Shown: in pieces, positions 1 to 12,251 of the stretch | Position numbering within the stretch: position 1 is the first letter of the stretch | Layout: each line of letters starts with the position of its first letter | Origin: Saccopteryx bilineata | Lineage: Eukaryota > Chordata > Mammalia > Chiroptera > Emballonuridae | Direction of reading: 5' to 3' | Assembly: GCF_036850765.1 (NCBI RefSeq) | Contig: NC_089492.1 | Location: forward strand, 69,750,982 to 69,814,981 | DNA length: 64,000 bases | Translations under genes and position numbers: made by a program | Notes under the pieces: generated by a model | The model's database searches: none | What the model was told of the DNA's origin: nothing | What the model saw: the letters and a program-made list of their open reading frames with translations, nothing else

Positions 1-424
1 ACACTATCTAGAATGTTTTGTTTCTACAGTGTCACTAATATACAGATTACTTATAGATTGCATCTGTACATTCACACAGAAATTTAATACAACTTATGGT
101 TAAGTTTCTAGGATAGGCTATATAAAACTATCTCCCATAAAATAGCTGAAATCATATTAATTTATTTATATATACCAAATCCCTTAATCTTAGCAGCCAT
201 AGGTAATCCTGAACATGAGTTACTATGAGGCTTAGCTAAACCCTACTGACTGTAGAGCTTTCATGGACTTTATTTATTGTCCTTTTAAAACAGAGTGCCA
301 TAAAAGCTACCGAGAAATTTTGAGGAGAGAATGGGAAAGAAAGAAAATTTTAATAATGCACTGACAGGAAAATATTCAGAGACCTTAGAAGAAGGTCCAG
401 AGCAAACACAGTATTAATTAAAAA
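1..424. other. No recognised feature
   Basis: AT-rich unique-looking DNA. I see no long open frame, repeat family or RNA gene. Confidence 0.4.
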
Positions 425-893
425 GGCTTATATTGTCCACCCATGTTTGTGTTCATAGCAGCATTATTCACAATAGTCAAAAAGTATTCATTGGTAGATG
501 AATGCATAATGAAAATGTGGTGCATACATACAATGAAATATCATTAAACCTTCAAAAACAAGGACATGCTCACATATCTATACTATTGATTAACCTTGCA
601 GATGTGGTATTAAGTGAAATAAACCAGTCACATAAAGGTAAATATTGAACAATTCCACTTACGTGAGGTACCTAGAGTAATTGAATTCATGGAGATAGAA
701 AGTAGAATGAGGTGGGCTGAAGGAAGAGAGATCGGGGTGTTTTTTTTTCATGGGAGCAGAGTTTCAGTTTTGCAAGATAAAAAGAGTTCAGAAGATTGGT
801 TGCACCATAATGTGAATGCACTTAACATCGCTGAACTGTAAACACAAAAGTGGTTAAGATGATACATTTTATGTCATGTATATTTTACCATCT
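425..893 (+). mobile_element. Ancient L1 (L1M-type) 3' end
   Basis: The order of phrases matches the end of old mammalian L1 ORF2 and its 3' UTR: a segment like CACAATAGTCAAAAAGTATTC, then a nearby ATACAATGAAATATCATT, then GTGAAATAAACCAGTCAC, GAGGTACCTAGAGTA, and finally TGAACTGTAAACAC and TATATTTTACCATC. It has many substitutions and no usable reading frame. The subfamily (L1MA/L1MB grade) is a guess. Confidence 0.8.
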
Positions 894-1189
894 GTTTTTG
901 AAGTATAAGAAATGGAGTACACTATTAAGAAAACCTAAGGGATTATATAAACAGGTTGTTTATTTTGGTTGTTAGCATGCTTTGAGGCCCCTGGGAAATA
1001 TTAAATGTTCCCTTGGCCCCATCATGGGATTTACTCTTTAAGGCTTTCTAGTGAGTAATTGTATTACTCAACAAGCCTTCCAGCATGCACTCAGCTTCAG
1101 TCAGCTGTTTAGTGAGCTACTTTTCAATATCAGTGGATGGCTAAGAACTACCAAACTATTAAAAGTATATTGTATATTCTAAATTGAAA
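894..1189. other. No recognised feature
   Basis: AT-rich sequence between two L1 fragments. No repeat family or gene was recognised. Confidence 0.35.
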
Positions 1190-2140
1190 GGAGGAAAATG
1201 AACAAATAGGACAAAAAAGTGAGGCACAGAGATATAGAGGGAAGATCTTTTAAAAATGAAAGAAGGCTAACATTAATATTATAAAGGGAAAAGAAAAGCT
1301 ATCACATCCTTGAAAAAAGAGTATTCAGAGAAAAAAATCTTAGAATAATATATAAAAGATAATTTCAGAAATTTTAAAAGTTCAACAAACATTTAGAAAA
1401 TAAGGTTGAAAAATGTTTACAGAAAGTAAGTGAAGCAGAGAAATAGATGGAAAATAGAAAGAAAATAGGGTAACTAGAGGACATCCATATATTTGAACTT
1501 CCAGAAAAAAAGAAAAAAGAGAAAATGTAAGAAAGTATTTCAAGAAAATTTCTGAGAACAGAAGATAAAAGGATCCACCAAGTGCCCAAGATAATATGTA
1601 AAAGTGAACAAAACTTCAAAAAAAAAACAAACTTCCAGAAGAGATAAAAGTCAAAGTGATTTTTATAGAAAGAAAAATAATTTTTAAAAATTAAAAAGGA
1701 CTTTAGCACCACTAGAAGACAAAAGATAATGGACTAACATCTCCAAAATGCTGAAAGTTACCACTAAACTAAAATTTTATACCCAGAACAACTATCTATG
1801 AATTGTTCAGATGGAATAGCAAGCTCTCAAAAGGTTACCCCCACCCTGTGTTTTCTATTTAAAGAAGCTAAAAGAGGATATGCTGCATCATATCAAGGGA
1901 TTACAGAGAAAAGGAAGACATGAAACCCAGGATGCAAGAGATTTGTGACAAGAAGGGAGATAAAGGTAACCACCAAGATGATGGTGAAAGGAGATTTTAA
2001 AACAACACTTTACTGTAGGACCAAGAAAAACCCATTCAGACTAAAGAAGGTCAGAAAGCTGTGAGAGAGACTTATTCAAGAAGATCAAAGTGATAGAATT
2101 TCTGAAGTGTTTGAACATACTGAGAAGAGATTTATGTAAC
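1190..2140 (+). mobile_element. Probable very old L1 fragment (ORF1 region)
   Basis: Purine-rich on the plus strand. A stretch near 1710-1800 (AAGATAATGGACTAACATC, then CAAAATGCTGAAAG, then TTTTATACCCAGAACAACTA) follows the order of the L1 ORF1 C-terminal region. A later AGACTAAAGAAGG also fits. It is too decayed to translate. The minus-strand 112-codon frame over 1374-1712 is an artefact of A-rich composition. Confidence 0.45.
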
Positions 2141-4666
2141 TGAAGGAGGGTAAATAAGTAATCCATACACAGAAAAATTAGCAAACAAAAATTGAACAGT
2201 TGTTAATTTCAGTGAAAATAAAGCATACAGAACTGTATATTAAATGCTCAGTTTTCAAGAGCATTTGTCATCACACTAACATAAATTATGATAAATTGAA
2301 GTTTTAGGAAGCATATTGTGTGAGTGTGATAGTGAGAAAGTGAAAAAGAGCTTATGCCTACTTTCTATTTTCAACAGAGGACTAAAACTGAAAAATTAAG
2401 AAATACAATCAAGAAGGATGTTATTTTGAGATTTGGAGATAAACACCAAAATAATTAGATTTAAAAATTAAAAGTCTTCTTTATGGATTGAAAAATGTAT
2501 GTATGACTATTTTTAAGGCACTTAAAATTATTTGATTGTTTAAAGCATGTACAGCTTTGATAAAATTAATGATAGAATTTAAAAAATATTAGAATATATT
2601 AGAATACACTGTTGAACTCTGCCAAAATGACAGCCCTCTTACAATAATTAGCATGGTCCTTCCTTTCCATTGTGGAAAACAGACATCTCCACCAGCTTCT
2701 GGAGCCAGTGGTGGTTGCCACCCAACTGGCTTCTAAATCCTCTGTCTCTCCTCATAGCAAATTTTCTTTATGTAAGAAGACAGAAAACAGTAAACATGGG
2801 TAATTTCAAATACTGTAGAAGTAATGTAATCACCTGCACATAACTAATGTTAATAACACAGTGCCAACTGAAATTCCCTGAGAAATTTGAACACATAAGA
2901 ACATACATCATAGATCCTGTCCTGACAAAGAGAGAAAATTTTATTAACACTCCTCCCTCTGTAGGGAAAGGAGAGAGGAGAAAAAAAAAGAAAGAATAGC
3001 TAACTAAGCCTTGAGCTGGGAACAGTGATAAGTTTTATACCTCAATAAATTGGTATGTATAGATGTGGAAGATTTCAAGCTACAAGGATCCTGAGATACT
3101 ACCTGGTATAAAGAAAGCATTGTGAATTTTTCGCTCTGATATATGGAAGGACTCTAAAACACAGAGTAGTTGACTGACCGGCATTAAAAGGACAAAACAC
3201 TAATTTAATAAAGTACACTTATTATAAAGAGGTACAATTTACAGAGTAGGCATGAAACCACAGGCAAGCTTTCATTTTGGCTTCTGGCCTCCCAGAACCC
3301 AATAGTAGGGAGAGAGAATTCCTAGATAAAGGAGAAGGGAGAAGGAATGGCTCCTCACTAGGCTCAGTGCCTGTCCATAGAAGAGAAAGGGGTGATGGTG
3401 GTAGATATAGGCAAGCCAGATTTCCCCAACAAGTATAGGTTCTTGAAGATTCTGTTATTTTGGCCAGAAGGACAGATCTTTCCCAGAGAGGCAGGGCAGC
3501 ACAAGCCTCTGGATCCCAGGGAGTTGGCTCTTGGGCTTCTCTTACGACCCACCAGGCTGTCACCCTGCCTCCTCTCTGCAGTGCCTGGGCCAAGAGTAGG
3601 CTACCTACCAACACAAAGTGGGGCCAGACAACGAAAGTCAGGAGCAGTCTCTGTGAAATATAACTAATTTTTTAAAACAACATATGTAAAATCAACCACA
3701 GCACTTATATTTTAAACATACATTAGAGCTAAAAACTCACATGCTGTATTTTGAAGTTTCATCAGTTCACTTTGTATCTCAAACTTAAAGTCTCAGAATG
3801 AGTCTGCTGGCCAAAAGGTGTTTTGTTACACAGTGAAGTTGGCTTGGAAGGGCATATATGACTGCAAGTCGTTGTGTTCCAGGAGCTCCACTCCAAGACA
3901 TTGCCCGAAGTCAGGAGAGTCAGGATTCAAATCCAGACCTGATTACAGATGATCTGTCCCTTCCTCTTGATGAGTTTGTATGTTCTTTACCGAAAGACAT
4001 TTGCATAGGCCAGAAGTATAAACACAGACTCAATTCCTGGTCCTGGTACAGCCTCCATCTCTTCTTTCAATTTTAAAATTTGTCATAGACACCTAGCATA
4101 CAGCTCCACAGCACCTGTGTCTGTGCTTCCCAGTGAGATGTTTACTTTGTTGAGTCACAGGTCTTTTAACCCCAAGCTGTCTCTCCAGGTGCAGGTTCTG
4201 CCTCTCACCACCACCCCCCGGCCCTAGTCATAGACAGCCACCCCTGCATCCCACAGCGTCTGCTCTGCTCCCTGCTTCTGATGCCCCTGTGTCCCCTGCC
4301 ATGTCTGGCCACCCCAGTTGTCACTGAAGATAAAATGGATTAGCCTCCAGAAGCATTCCTTCACCAGCCAACACCACCCATCTCTTCACCTTCAAGCCCA
4401 CTCAGGCTAAAGATTGTTTTTTCTCTGTTTCCCTAGAACCCTGTCCACCTCTATTATCTCACTCTATTCAATTATTGTAACCTCCTTGAGGGCAAGGAAT
4501 AAATAATTTTGCAATACTGTACAGCATGAGTGTCATTCCTTGAGGTCACAAACCGGGACCCATAGTCTGTATTGAGCCCATAATATGTTTTGCAACCTGC
4601 ACAGGTGTATAGTTTGGCGTTAAAATCAGGACATCGAACCTGGGCCAGCATTCCTGCCTGGTAACG
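2141..4666. other. Mostly unclassified DNA; small GC-richer pocket
   Basis: No gene is supported. A GC-richer pocket (about 3,240-3,640) has overlapping frames on both strands, none with a recognisable domain. A short MIR-like phrase (AGGATTCAAATCCAGACC) lies near 3,924. Around 4,470-4,510 the phrase CTCCTTGAGGGCAAGGAAT resembles the end of an L2-type element. Both matches are too short to call. Confidence 0.35.
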
Positions 4667-4674
4667 CCCTAGGC

Positions 4675-4994
4675 CAGGGGTCAGGAACCTATGGCTCGCA
4701 AGCCAGATGTGGCTCTTTTGATGGCTGCATCTGGCTCGCAGACAAATCTTTAATAAAAAAAAATAATAACATTAAAAATAGAAAACATTATCATGTTTAC
4801 AATCCATTCATTTCCTACCGCTCATGTTCATGGTTGTGGGAGGCTGGAGCCAATCCCAGCTGTCTTCCGGGACAACACCAAATTTTTATTGGATAATGTG
4901 TAACGTACATGGGTTGTTGTATGGCTCTCACGGAATTACATTTTAAAATTTGTGGCATTCATGGCTGTCTTGCCAAAAAGATTCCCGACCCCTG
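4675..4994. mobile_element. Non-autonomous hAT DNA transposon
   Basis: The termini are inverted repeats: CAGGGGTCAGGAACC at the left and ATTCCCGACCCCTG at the right. The element is flanked by a perfect 8-bp duplication, CCCTAGGC, at 4667-4674 and 4995-5002, as expected for hAT. It is 320 bp with no coding capacity. The interior repeats GGCTC motifs near both ends. The last base of the right duplication is also the first base of the next hAT. Confidence 0.85.
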
Positions 4995-5001
4995 CCCTAG
5001 G

Positions 5002-5210
5002 CAGTGGTCAGCAAACTCATTAGTCAACAGAGGCAAATATCAACAGTACATGATTGAAATTTCTTTTGAGAGCCAAATTTTTTAAACTTAAACTATATGG
5101 ATACATACATTGTTATTAACTTAGAGTATTCCTAAACTGGCCTTTGCTAAAAATGTCCTCAATCTGATTGAGCCACATGTGGCTCGCAAGCCTCGGTTTG
5201 CCGACCACTG
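5002..5210. mobile_element. Second non-autonomous hAT, abutting the first
   Basis: It starts CAGTGGTCAGCAAACTC and ends GGTTTGCCGACCACTG, a clear terminal inverted repeat of a different hAT family. It is 209 bp with no coding capacity. The right flank is CCCTAGAG and the left flank CCCTAGG, consistent with one original 8-bp duplication that has lost a base. The neighbouring hAT appears to have inserted into this junction later. Confidence 0.78.
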
Positions 5211-6262
5211 CCCTAGAGCCATCAGCACCCTTAGAGATTCCAGCTCACCCTATCCCTCATGCTCTGTGGCTCCCTGCCAGTCGCCATGTTTCTTTGGCTT
5301 CTCAGCCCTGTTTTCCAGCTATAAGATTTCCTGGCTACTATGGGCATTTGATCTGAATCCATGTTAAATGAGCACTAAATGTTTTTGGAATGAATAAAGA
5401 CATGTCAAGATTAAAATAAATGACTTCAAAAGAGGGATTTTCAAAAGGGAGAGAATTTGTGCCTTTTATGGGAAGAGAGTGGGATAAGGTGAATTTTAAA
5501 AATTCTACAATAGTTAAGATATACTAAGCCAGAGACAATTATTGTCATGCTCTTAAATGTCTCCAGGGGTTCTCTACTTTTTCCCAAGGCAAAGATAATG
5601 ATGTGGTTCATATGAGTCATTTCAGGTCGGTTCCATGAATGTAGAGTAACTAGTTGTATCCTGTTGAAGAGATCAGAACTATAACTTACAGGGGCCAAGG
5701 TTATGTTTTCAGTTTATACAAAGCAAATTTCAGATACATCCAAAGAAAGGGCTCCCATTAATTTGAAAACGTTCTATCGTAACCCATTTGTAACAAAATC
5801 CTGCATTCTCATGAAAAGACTCAGACTTCATAATCCTCTTTTCATCAGAATCTTAATTGTATTAGCTCACTGTCTCTATGATTGCTATTTGGCGTCTCTT
5901 CCCATCCTATCTATAAGGCAAATTATTTCCTGAAGTAGTTTTTATTGCCATGAGTCAGGAAACCACTTCTAATTGTAGTGAAATGATGCTTTTACAAGAG
6001 CCACTGTCCCCAGAGGGCTGTCCTGCAGCAGAGAGGTAAGTCCCTTTTCTCTTGTAAGGTGCAAGCAGCACATTGGGGACATTTTCATTATCCATGTGCT
6101 TCTTGGACACAGGTGAATGGATATGGCATTTAAAGTGTTTCATAAAACATCTTTCAGAAAGTCACTGAGAAAAATAGAAGCACATAAAATAGGAAAAAAT
6201 ATCTCAAAATAAAATCCCTAAATACATAAGTATTTTTCTACAGTACCTATGGTGTTAAGCAG
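5211..6262. other. No recognised feature
   Basis: AT-rich, apparently unique DNA. Short open frames on both strands show no recognisable domains. Confidence 0.35.
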
Positions 6263-6264
6263 TA

Positions 6265-6751
6265 CAGTCGTTTCCCCCTTATCTACGGGGTGGGGAGGTG
6301 TACATTCCAAGACCTCCAGGAAAGGCTTGAAACCAAGGATAGCAGGACCCCACAGATACTGCGTTTTCACCACGCATGCGTACACTCTCGGGCTTCTCTG
6401 TGGCAAGTCTGAGTTGCCAGCATCACTGTTCCTGCCCTGGGGGCCATCATGCAGTAAGGTAAAGGGTGACTGAACACAAGCCCTGGGGTTTCAGGGGAGC
6501 TGACCTGATGACCTAGCAGCTACTAAGTGGCTACGGAGAGGGAAGCGTCTACAACGTGGAGAAAGGGGACAAAAGGGTAATTCCTGTTTGGGATAGGACA
6601 GAGCAGGTCATCCTAAGATAGCAGCATGCTCCTCAGAACAGCATGTGATTTAAAACTTTTGGATTGCTTTTTTCCGAAATTTCCCATTTAGTATTTGTGG
6701 TAACTAAAACTGTGGAAAGGGAAACTATGGGTAAAGGTGGGGGGACTACTG
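6265..6751. mobile_element. Tc1/mariner Tigger-type non-autonomous element
   Basis: The left end reads CAGTCGTTTCCCCCTTATCT and the right end GGTGGGGGGACTACTG, in the style of the CAGTNGTCCCCCCTTATC termini of Tigger-related MER elements. TA dinucleotides sit at both ends (6263-6264 and 6752-6753), as expected for a TA target. There is no intact coding frame. Confidence 0.72.
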
Positions 6752-6753
6752 TA

Positions 6754-7187
6754 TACATGTGAGAGATTATGAGAAAATTGCTCTTTTTAAGTGGGAAGGG
6801 TATATACCAATGATTTATTGTAATCAGACAATAATAAATTATCTTTGACTTTATTTACCATTATATTTCTAGGTGGCAAGGTTTCACTCTGTGAATGTCC
6901 AGAAGTAGGGACCTTTTCATGAGGGGGAGGGAAGTGTCATTGCATCTTGACAGACCTTGGAGGTGTAAAACCTATCATGAATTCAAGGGAGTCCTGTGAT
7001 TTGGCTCTTCAATCTATGGTCTTTGTTCTGTCCAGGGCATTATTAATGAAAAGCTACACACATTTTATATTAATATATGTTTTCCTGTTTAGGAGTTCAT
7101 TATTAATGTTATTATTCTGATATTAATTAATTACTAATGTATGTGTTGTTCCCATATGTCTCACATTGAGCCTTGTACATAGTGGTT
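6754..7187. other. No recognised feature
   Basis: AT-rich DNA between two DNA transposons. No gene or repeat was recognised. Confidence 0.35.
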
Positions 7188-7195
7188 GCTTAAGA

Positions 7196-8176
7196 CAGTG
7201 ATTTTCAACCTTTTTTTGAGCCGTGGCACATTTTTTACATTTACAAAATCCTGGGGTACACCACCTACCAAAATGACACAAAATGATACTCTAACACAGT
7301 ATATATTATACATATAGTTAATAATATAGTTTCTAAATGTATTTATACTCACTTAGTGTGAAACCTGGGCCTGTTTCAATGAACACAAAAGGGATATCCT
7401 GGCAGGAATGGTAGAAAGACACACACGAAGCTCTTCCTCAATAGTTCTCAGTCTCTGTTTTTAGTTTTTAGCATAGTCAAGCTTGAGAAGCTCAGCTCAC
7501 ATAGATATGTGGTTGAAAATGGGAGTAATGTCAAAATAGCTTTGTTGGCCAGAATGGCGAACTCCTTGGCAACAGATAACCAAAACCTGTCCAAAGGAAG
7601 ATCAGCAAACTTTAGCTTTAAAGTTAGATAACATTGTGATGCATTGTGGTGCATTGTATATCATCCTTTGTGGGGGCCTCTTTTAAAAAGAAAAAGGTCA
7701 AATATCTATATATACCATCAGGATAGACATAACCAGCTGAGGCTGAGGCTGAGGCTAGTGGTAGCAACATTTACCTCCAGTCCTGACCAGGATTAGAAAT
7801 CGGGACCATGGGGAGGAGTAGCAGCTTCAACTACTCACCACGGCCACACAATGACAAGTGCATGGCAGCCCAAGCGGGGACCTTCCTGGGTGTGGATGAG
7901 AGGCGGCCTACTATTGGTTCATCGCTAGTGGTCGGGATGAATCCTAGAAGGTGATTGGTCAGTGAGCGTTCCCTGTGCCTCCACTCTTCCTGTCGCTGAT
8001 AGCTGGAGGGATTGTGAGGGGAATGTTTATGTTCGGATGGAGGTGGCTGGTGGCAGACTGGATAAATAGCCTCCACAGGCTGTATCCAGCATGCAGGCCG
8101 TAGTTTGGGGACCCATGTTTAATTTCCCCACGGCACACCTGACCATGTCTCATGGCACACTGGTTGAAAAACACTG
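7196..8176 (-). mobile_element. hAT (Charlie-like) transposon, internally deleted
   Basis: The ends form an inverted repeat: CAGTGATTTTCAACC at the left and GGTTGAAAAACACTG at the right. The flanks GCTTAAGA (7188-7195) and GCTTACGA (8177-8184) are an 8-bp duplication with one change. At about 980 bp it is far shorter than an autonomous hAT. It keeps the C-terminal end of a transposase on the minus strand plus GC-richer terminal DNA at the high-coordinate end. Most of the coding region is missing. Confidence 0.85.
7385..7654 (-). pseudogene. hAT transposase C-terminal fragment (dimerisation domain)
   Basis: The minus-strand frame 7654-7448 encodes the hallmark end of Charlie/ZBED-type hAT transposases: [17 protein letters not shown], then [18 protein letters not shown], then a KTKNRD run before a stop. 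Reading on in a shifted frame through about 7385 gives [20 protein letters not shown], the usual continuation, so a one-base frameshift near 7448 separates the two blocks. This domain normally mediates dimerisation in the hAT family. The N-terminal BED finger and the catalytic core are absent, so this is a dead fragment inside the transposon and not a host ZBED gene. Confidence 0.85.
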
Positions 8177-8184
8177 GCTTACGA

Positions 8185-8596
8185 GATAGTTGGTTAGTTT
8201 CCTGTGGCACCCCCTGCAGGAGTGGGGCTGAAGCGCCACTTTATGAGCAGGGCCGTGTAATTGGTCGGGCCCCAGGTTAGCAGACTCTTGAATGGCAGTA
8301 TCTCTAGTGCTTAGAACGTACCACCACAACAGCAACAAGAGCTGCGAATGACTGGCCCGCTGCGAGGAATGAGACTAATGGGCAGTTTATTGTGTAAAAT
8401 AAATTATATAGAGAGAGTAGGTAGCTAGATAGACATGTAGAAATAAAACTGGAATTAATTAAAATTTATTCCTTTTTCCTTCTCCCCATCTATCTGTTCA
8501 TCTGCTATACAAATACAATCATTTCAAATGCTATATATATATGGTGATTTTTTTTGTAGTTAGCATTTTATTCTCCCTAAAGAACTGATTTAACAG
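8185..8596. other. No recognised feature
   Basis: GC-moderate, then AT-rich DNA with an AT-rich run (about 8,535). No gene or repeat family was recognised. Confidence 0.35.
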
Positions 8597-9094
8597 TGCA
8601 TTCGTCTGCTAAGGCCACCATAACCAAGTGCCACAAACTGGGTGGCTTAGACAACAGAAATGTATTCCATCATAGTTCTGGAGGCTACAAGTCCAGGATC
8701 AAGGTGTCAGCAGGGCTGGTTTCTTCTGAAGGTTGTGAGGGAGAATCTGTCCTGTACCTCTGCCCTGGATTCTGTCACAGTTTGGCATTCCTTAGCTTGT
8801 AGATAACCTCACTCTGATCTCTGCCTTCCTTGCCACATGGTGTTCTGGTTCTCCCTGTGTGTGTGTCCCTGGGTCCAAATTTCTCCCTGTTTATAAAGAC
8901 ACCACTCATTGAATTAGGGGCTCACTCTACTCCGGTATGATCTCATCTTGACTAATTATAGCTGTAGTGACTTATTTCCCAATAAGGCTGCATTCTGAGG
9001 TCTGGAGGTCAGGCCTTAAACATAGCAGGTTTTTTATTGTTGGGGGTGAGGTGTGGGTGGTGAGGAAGGAAGGAACACAATTCAACCCCTAACA
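8597..9094 (-). mobile_element. MaLR (MLT1-type) solo LTR, minus strand
   Basis: The plus strand shows the reverse complement of an MLT1-like LTR: GCCACAAACTGGGTGGCTTA, GTTCTGGAGGCTACAAGTCC, TTTATAAAGACACCA and ACACAATTCAACCCCTAACA. Read on the minus strand it begins TG and ends CA. It is a solo LTR with no internal region. No convincing target duplication was found. The subfamily is not resolved. Confidence 0.75.
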
Positions 9095-10864
9095 CCAGGG
9101 ATGTTTAAGAAAGGTGTCTGTGTTCTCCTTTCCTATACTTCCCAGATTCCAGCGCCCCCTCTCCATTTGTCTGCAGTTCTTGTCTCACGGAAAGGAGCCC
9201 TGAGGCAGTCGCTGCTTTGCATCAGGTGTCAGAGTCCTTTTTGAAAATATAATTCTAGCCTGGCTTCCAGGGCAGTCTTCACCAGCTCTGGGTTCCCCTG
9301 GCAGTCCCTCAGCCGTGATGTCTCAGCCGTGTGCTGGGCGGCTGGCTGCTCTGGGTGGCCGTGTGTTGATGCCCTGCCCGCTGTTTGCCTCCACTCTGCT
9401 GCCCAACACTGGGCAGGGTGGCAGACATGCCAGAGGGCACAGGCTACCCTGAGCTCCTTCACTGCCCAGAAACACACTCTGCCCCGTAAACTTCATCACA
9501 GGACAGCCTCACACCCACAGCCACACAGTGTGCATGGATATTATTTGGGAAAATCTCCAGGTTCATCATTATGCTTTGGATTAGATATGCAAGAGTAAGT
9601 TTCTCGTTGACTGTACAGAGGGACCACATGTGCCAGCCAGTCATTATGAATGGAAAGGGGAAGAGATATTGGGAGGTTTTACCGAAATGAGGTCAAATTA
9701 TATTACTGGATTTCCCTTTATTTTTGCAACCTATGACCCTGTCACAATTAAAAGTAAAATTTCTCCTACTTCACATCTTTCCATAAAGGTTAGGCTAACT
9801 AGAGGTCATGGCAGTGTATTTCACATTTGTCATTTAGATAATAATCAATAGCACTTATTAAGCTCACACTGAACAAGTTAATCATTAAATGGCAGAATTT
9901 CAGTTATCTAGAACCCTTGGGGGCTAAATCGATGTAAAGGGCTGACTTTCTGGATGGCTGAATGTTGTCGCTTTCAGCTGTAAAACATATAAATCAATAA
10001 GTAAATAAGTTTTGTATACAATGTTTTTCCTCACTAAAATCTTTGTTTTGCTTCTTACCTTAAAATCTGTTTACTCTTACATTCTGTTGAACATATGTTC
10101 ATTTGTATGAAAATAAATACTGATCTAAATCTTATTTATTAGAGCCATTACCCTACAATCAGTAGAAAAATAGGCGACTATTTGTTTCTACACTAAATCA
10201 CCCAAAATTGCTCTTTGACTTTTTATATTAGTTTCTGTTTTTTCCTGCCCATACATTCAATGTTGAGTCTTTGTATATAGCTGTATTAGCGCTTCTGTTT
10301 CATACCTTCTTATATAATCCTTTTATTGCTTCTAATGTACTTGGAAACCAGGTCCTGTTTGACTCCCATGCAAAGTAAACAGAAATGTGTTTGGATTAGA
10401 CACCACGTGAAACATTTATGAACATTAGTGTCTGTGTACTATGATACCAGAGAACAAAGCTAGTAAGAGCAAGAGCACAAAATGAGAAAAGGTGCAGTGT
10501 GCTGTGAAATGTTGCATTTCGGTGTTGCCGGACCGTCGTGTCTGAGGCACTTACTAGTGAGAGACAGGGAGGGCTGTGTGCCTCCTATGTCCTGCTCAGG
10601 AATTGAACGCTGTCTTAAGGAACAGAGGTTTACCTGTAAATGAGATAGTAAGACTTGAGGTTGGACAAATTTCCCTTTTGGCTCTCTAGAGGATATACTT
10701 GAGAGACACTGGTTTGGAAAATAGATTCGGCTGGGTTGAAGAGTGAATGAGAGATGAGAAAGTAGAAATAAGAAAGTTTGACAGTGATTTTAAGAAGTTT
10801 GGATTCTAAGAAGAGGAATAAAATGGAATGGTGGCCATTGGCAGCAATGTGGAAAGAGATTTGG
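9095..10864. other. No recognised feature
   Basis: Two overlapping frames of 80-90 codons lie on opposite strands around 9,230-9,600 in a GC-richer patch. Neither shows a recognisable domain. The rest is AT-rich and unclassified. Confidence 0.35.
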
Positions 10865-10876
10865 AGGGTTTTGTTT

Positions 10877-11202
10877 ATTTATATATGTATGTATTTATTT
10901 ATTTTATTTTAGAGAGAGAGGGATAGACAGGGACAAACAGACAGGAAGAGAGATGAGAAGCATCAATTCTTTGTTGTAACACCTTAGTTGTTCATTGATT
11001 GCTTTCTCATATGTGCCTTAACCAGGGGGCCTCCAGCCGACCAAGTGACCCCTTGCTCAAACCAGAGACCTTGGGATCAAGCCAGCGACCATGGGGTCAT
11101 GTCTATGATTGCACGCTCAAGCCAGCAACCTTGGGATTTCGAACCTGGGTTGTCTGCATCCCAGGCCAATGCTCTATCCACTGTTATACCACCTGGTCAG
11201 GC
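10877..11202 (-). mobile_element. SINE-C (tRNA-headed bat SINE), minus strand
   Basis: In reverse it ends with a tRNA-like head (GCCTGACCAGG..., GGTTCGAAATCCC). The body carries repeated 'CAAGCCAGCAACC' units, TTGTTCATTGATTGC and a GAGA tail. It is flanked by a duplication, AGGGTTTTGTTT, at 10865-10876 and again just after 11203. This shows insertion by target-primed reverse transcription. The tRNA head is not a functional tRNA. Confidence 0.88.
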
Positions 11203-11214
11203 AAGGGTTTTGTT

Positions 11215-12251
11215 TTGTTTTGTTTTGTCTTTTGATATTTTTAGGATGGAATAATATTTCTCTCCATACCTACTAATAGAAAAGGGAGGCTTGGAGAGAA
11301 AGGGAAGAGATGGGTTTGAGCAAGGTACTGGAGGAGGTCAAAGGATTAGAGTCAAGGTCATGAGTGGAATCAAGAGCACAGGTGGAAGGAATGGTCTTAG
11401 ACAGGAGTAGAGGCCCCTCATTTGCTGTGCAGAGGGGCTAGAATCTACCTCAATAAATTGTCAGCTTTCTGAGGGTTCAGATAACTGAATGTTAGCAAAT
11501 GGTAAACACTACGTTTCTTGTTGATGAATGAAAGAATAAAAGAGTGGGATGAAGGTAAGCAGTGCCGGTAGGGATGAATGAAAGGTGTGAGTCCTGTAAG
11601 CCAAGAGTGTATATATTTGTTCAGCATTTCTTATTCCTTCAGTGGAGGCATCATAAGCTTTCTTTACCCTGGGTCTCCACACTTCCACTGCAGCCTCTGC
11701 TCATTCTGGTCTGTTGACTAGGTTTTATTGGACCCTAGTAATGAGTCGGTACTTTTCCAGACTGTGGCCGGAGTGGATCCCTTCCCTCATGACCAGCTGA
11801 AAATGCCCTCAACGAGGACTGCTCATGAAATCGTAAACAGCCCCACCCCATTTAAATTACTTTTCTATCATTTAAACTCCAAGATCAAATGAGTGTTGTT
11901 AGCCTGTCCAGGATGCTCAGAACTAGCCTGGGATACCCATTCAGCATCCTCACTATGCAGCAATGGTTTCCTGGCTCCCAACAGCGTGCTCCTCATGAGT
12001 TTACAAAGCCTGAACTGTGTGCTCCTGATGGCTAGGCCCCAGTTGTATTTACTTGTATATACTCACAGCTTAATACATGTTGGGTATAATGCAATTGAAT
12101 CAATCAGTCCCTGAATGAATGAATAATCAACTTTATTTTTTAAAATTATACCTTCCCCAAATGCCAACTGACCAGCCTGAATGGTCTTATCTGATTCCTA
12201 CCTGGCCTCATGCCCTCCTCTACTACTATTTCTTAGATTTCAACCCCAAGC
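11215..12251. other. No recognised feature
   Basis: No gene or repeat family was recognised beyond a short TTTTG repeat at the left edge. Confidence 0.35.

Noticed and set aside
1374..1712. 112-codon minus-strand frame rich in Phe and Ser
   Set aside because: It is the complement of A-rich DNA in an old L1. There is no domain or codon structure.
3222..3667. Overlapping frames of 62-130 codons on both strands
   Set aside because: Coding on both strands in the same GC-richer patch is unlikely. No domain, splice sites or start context supports any of them.
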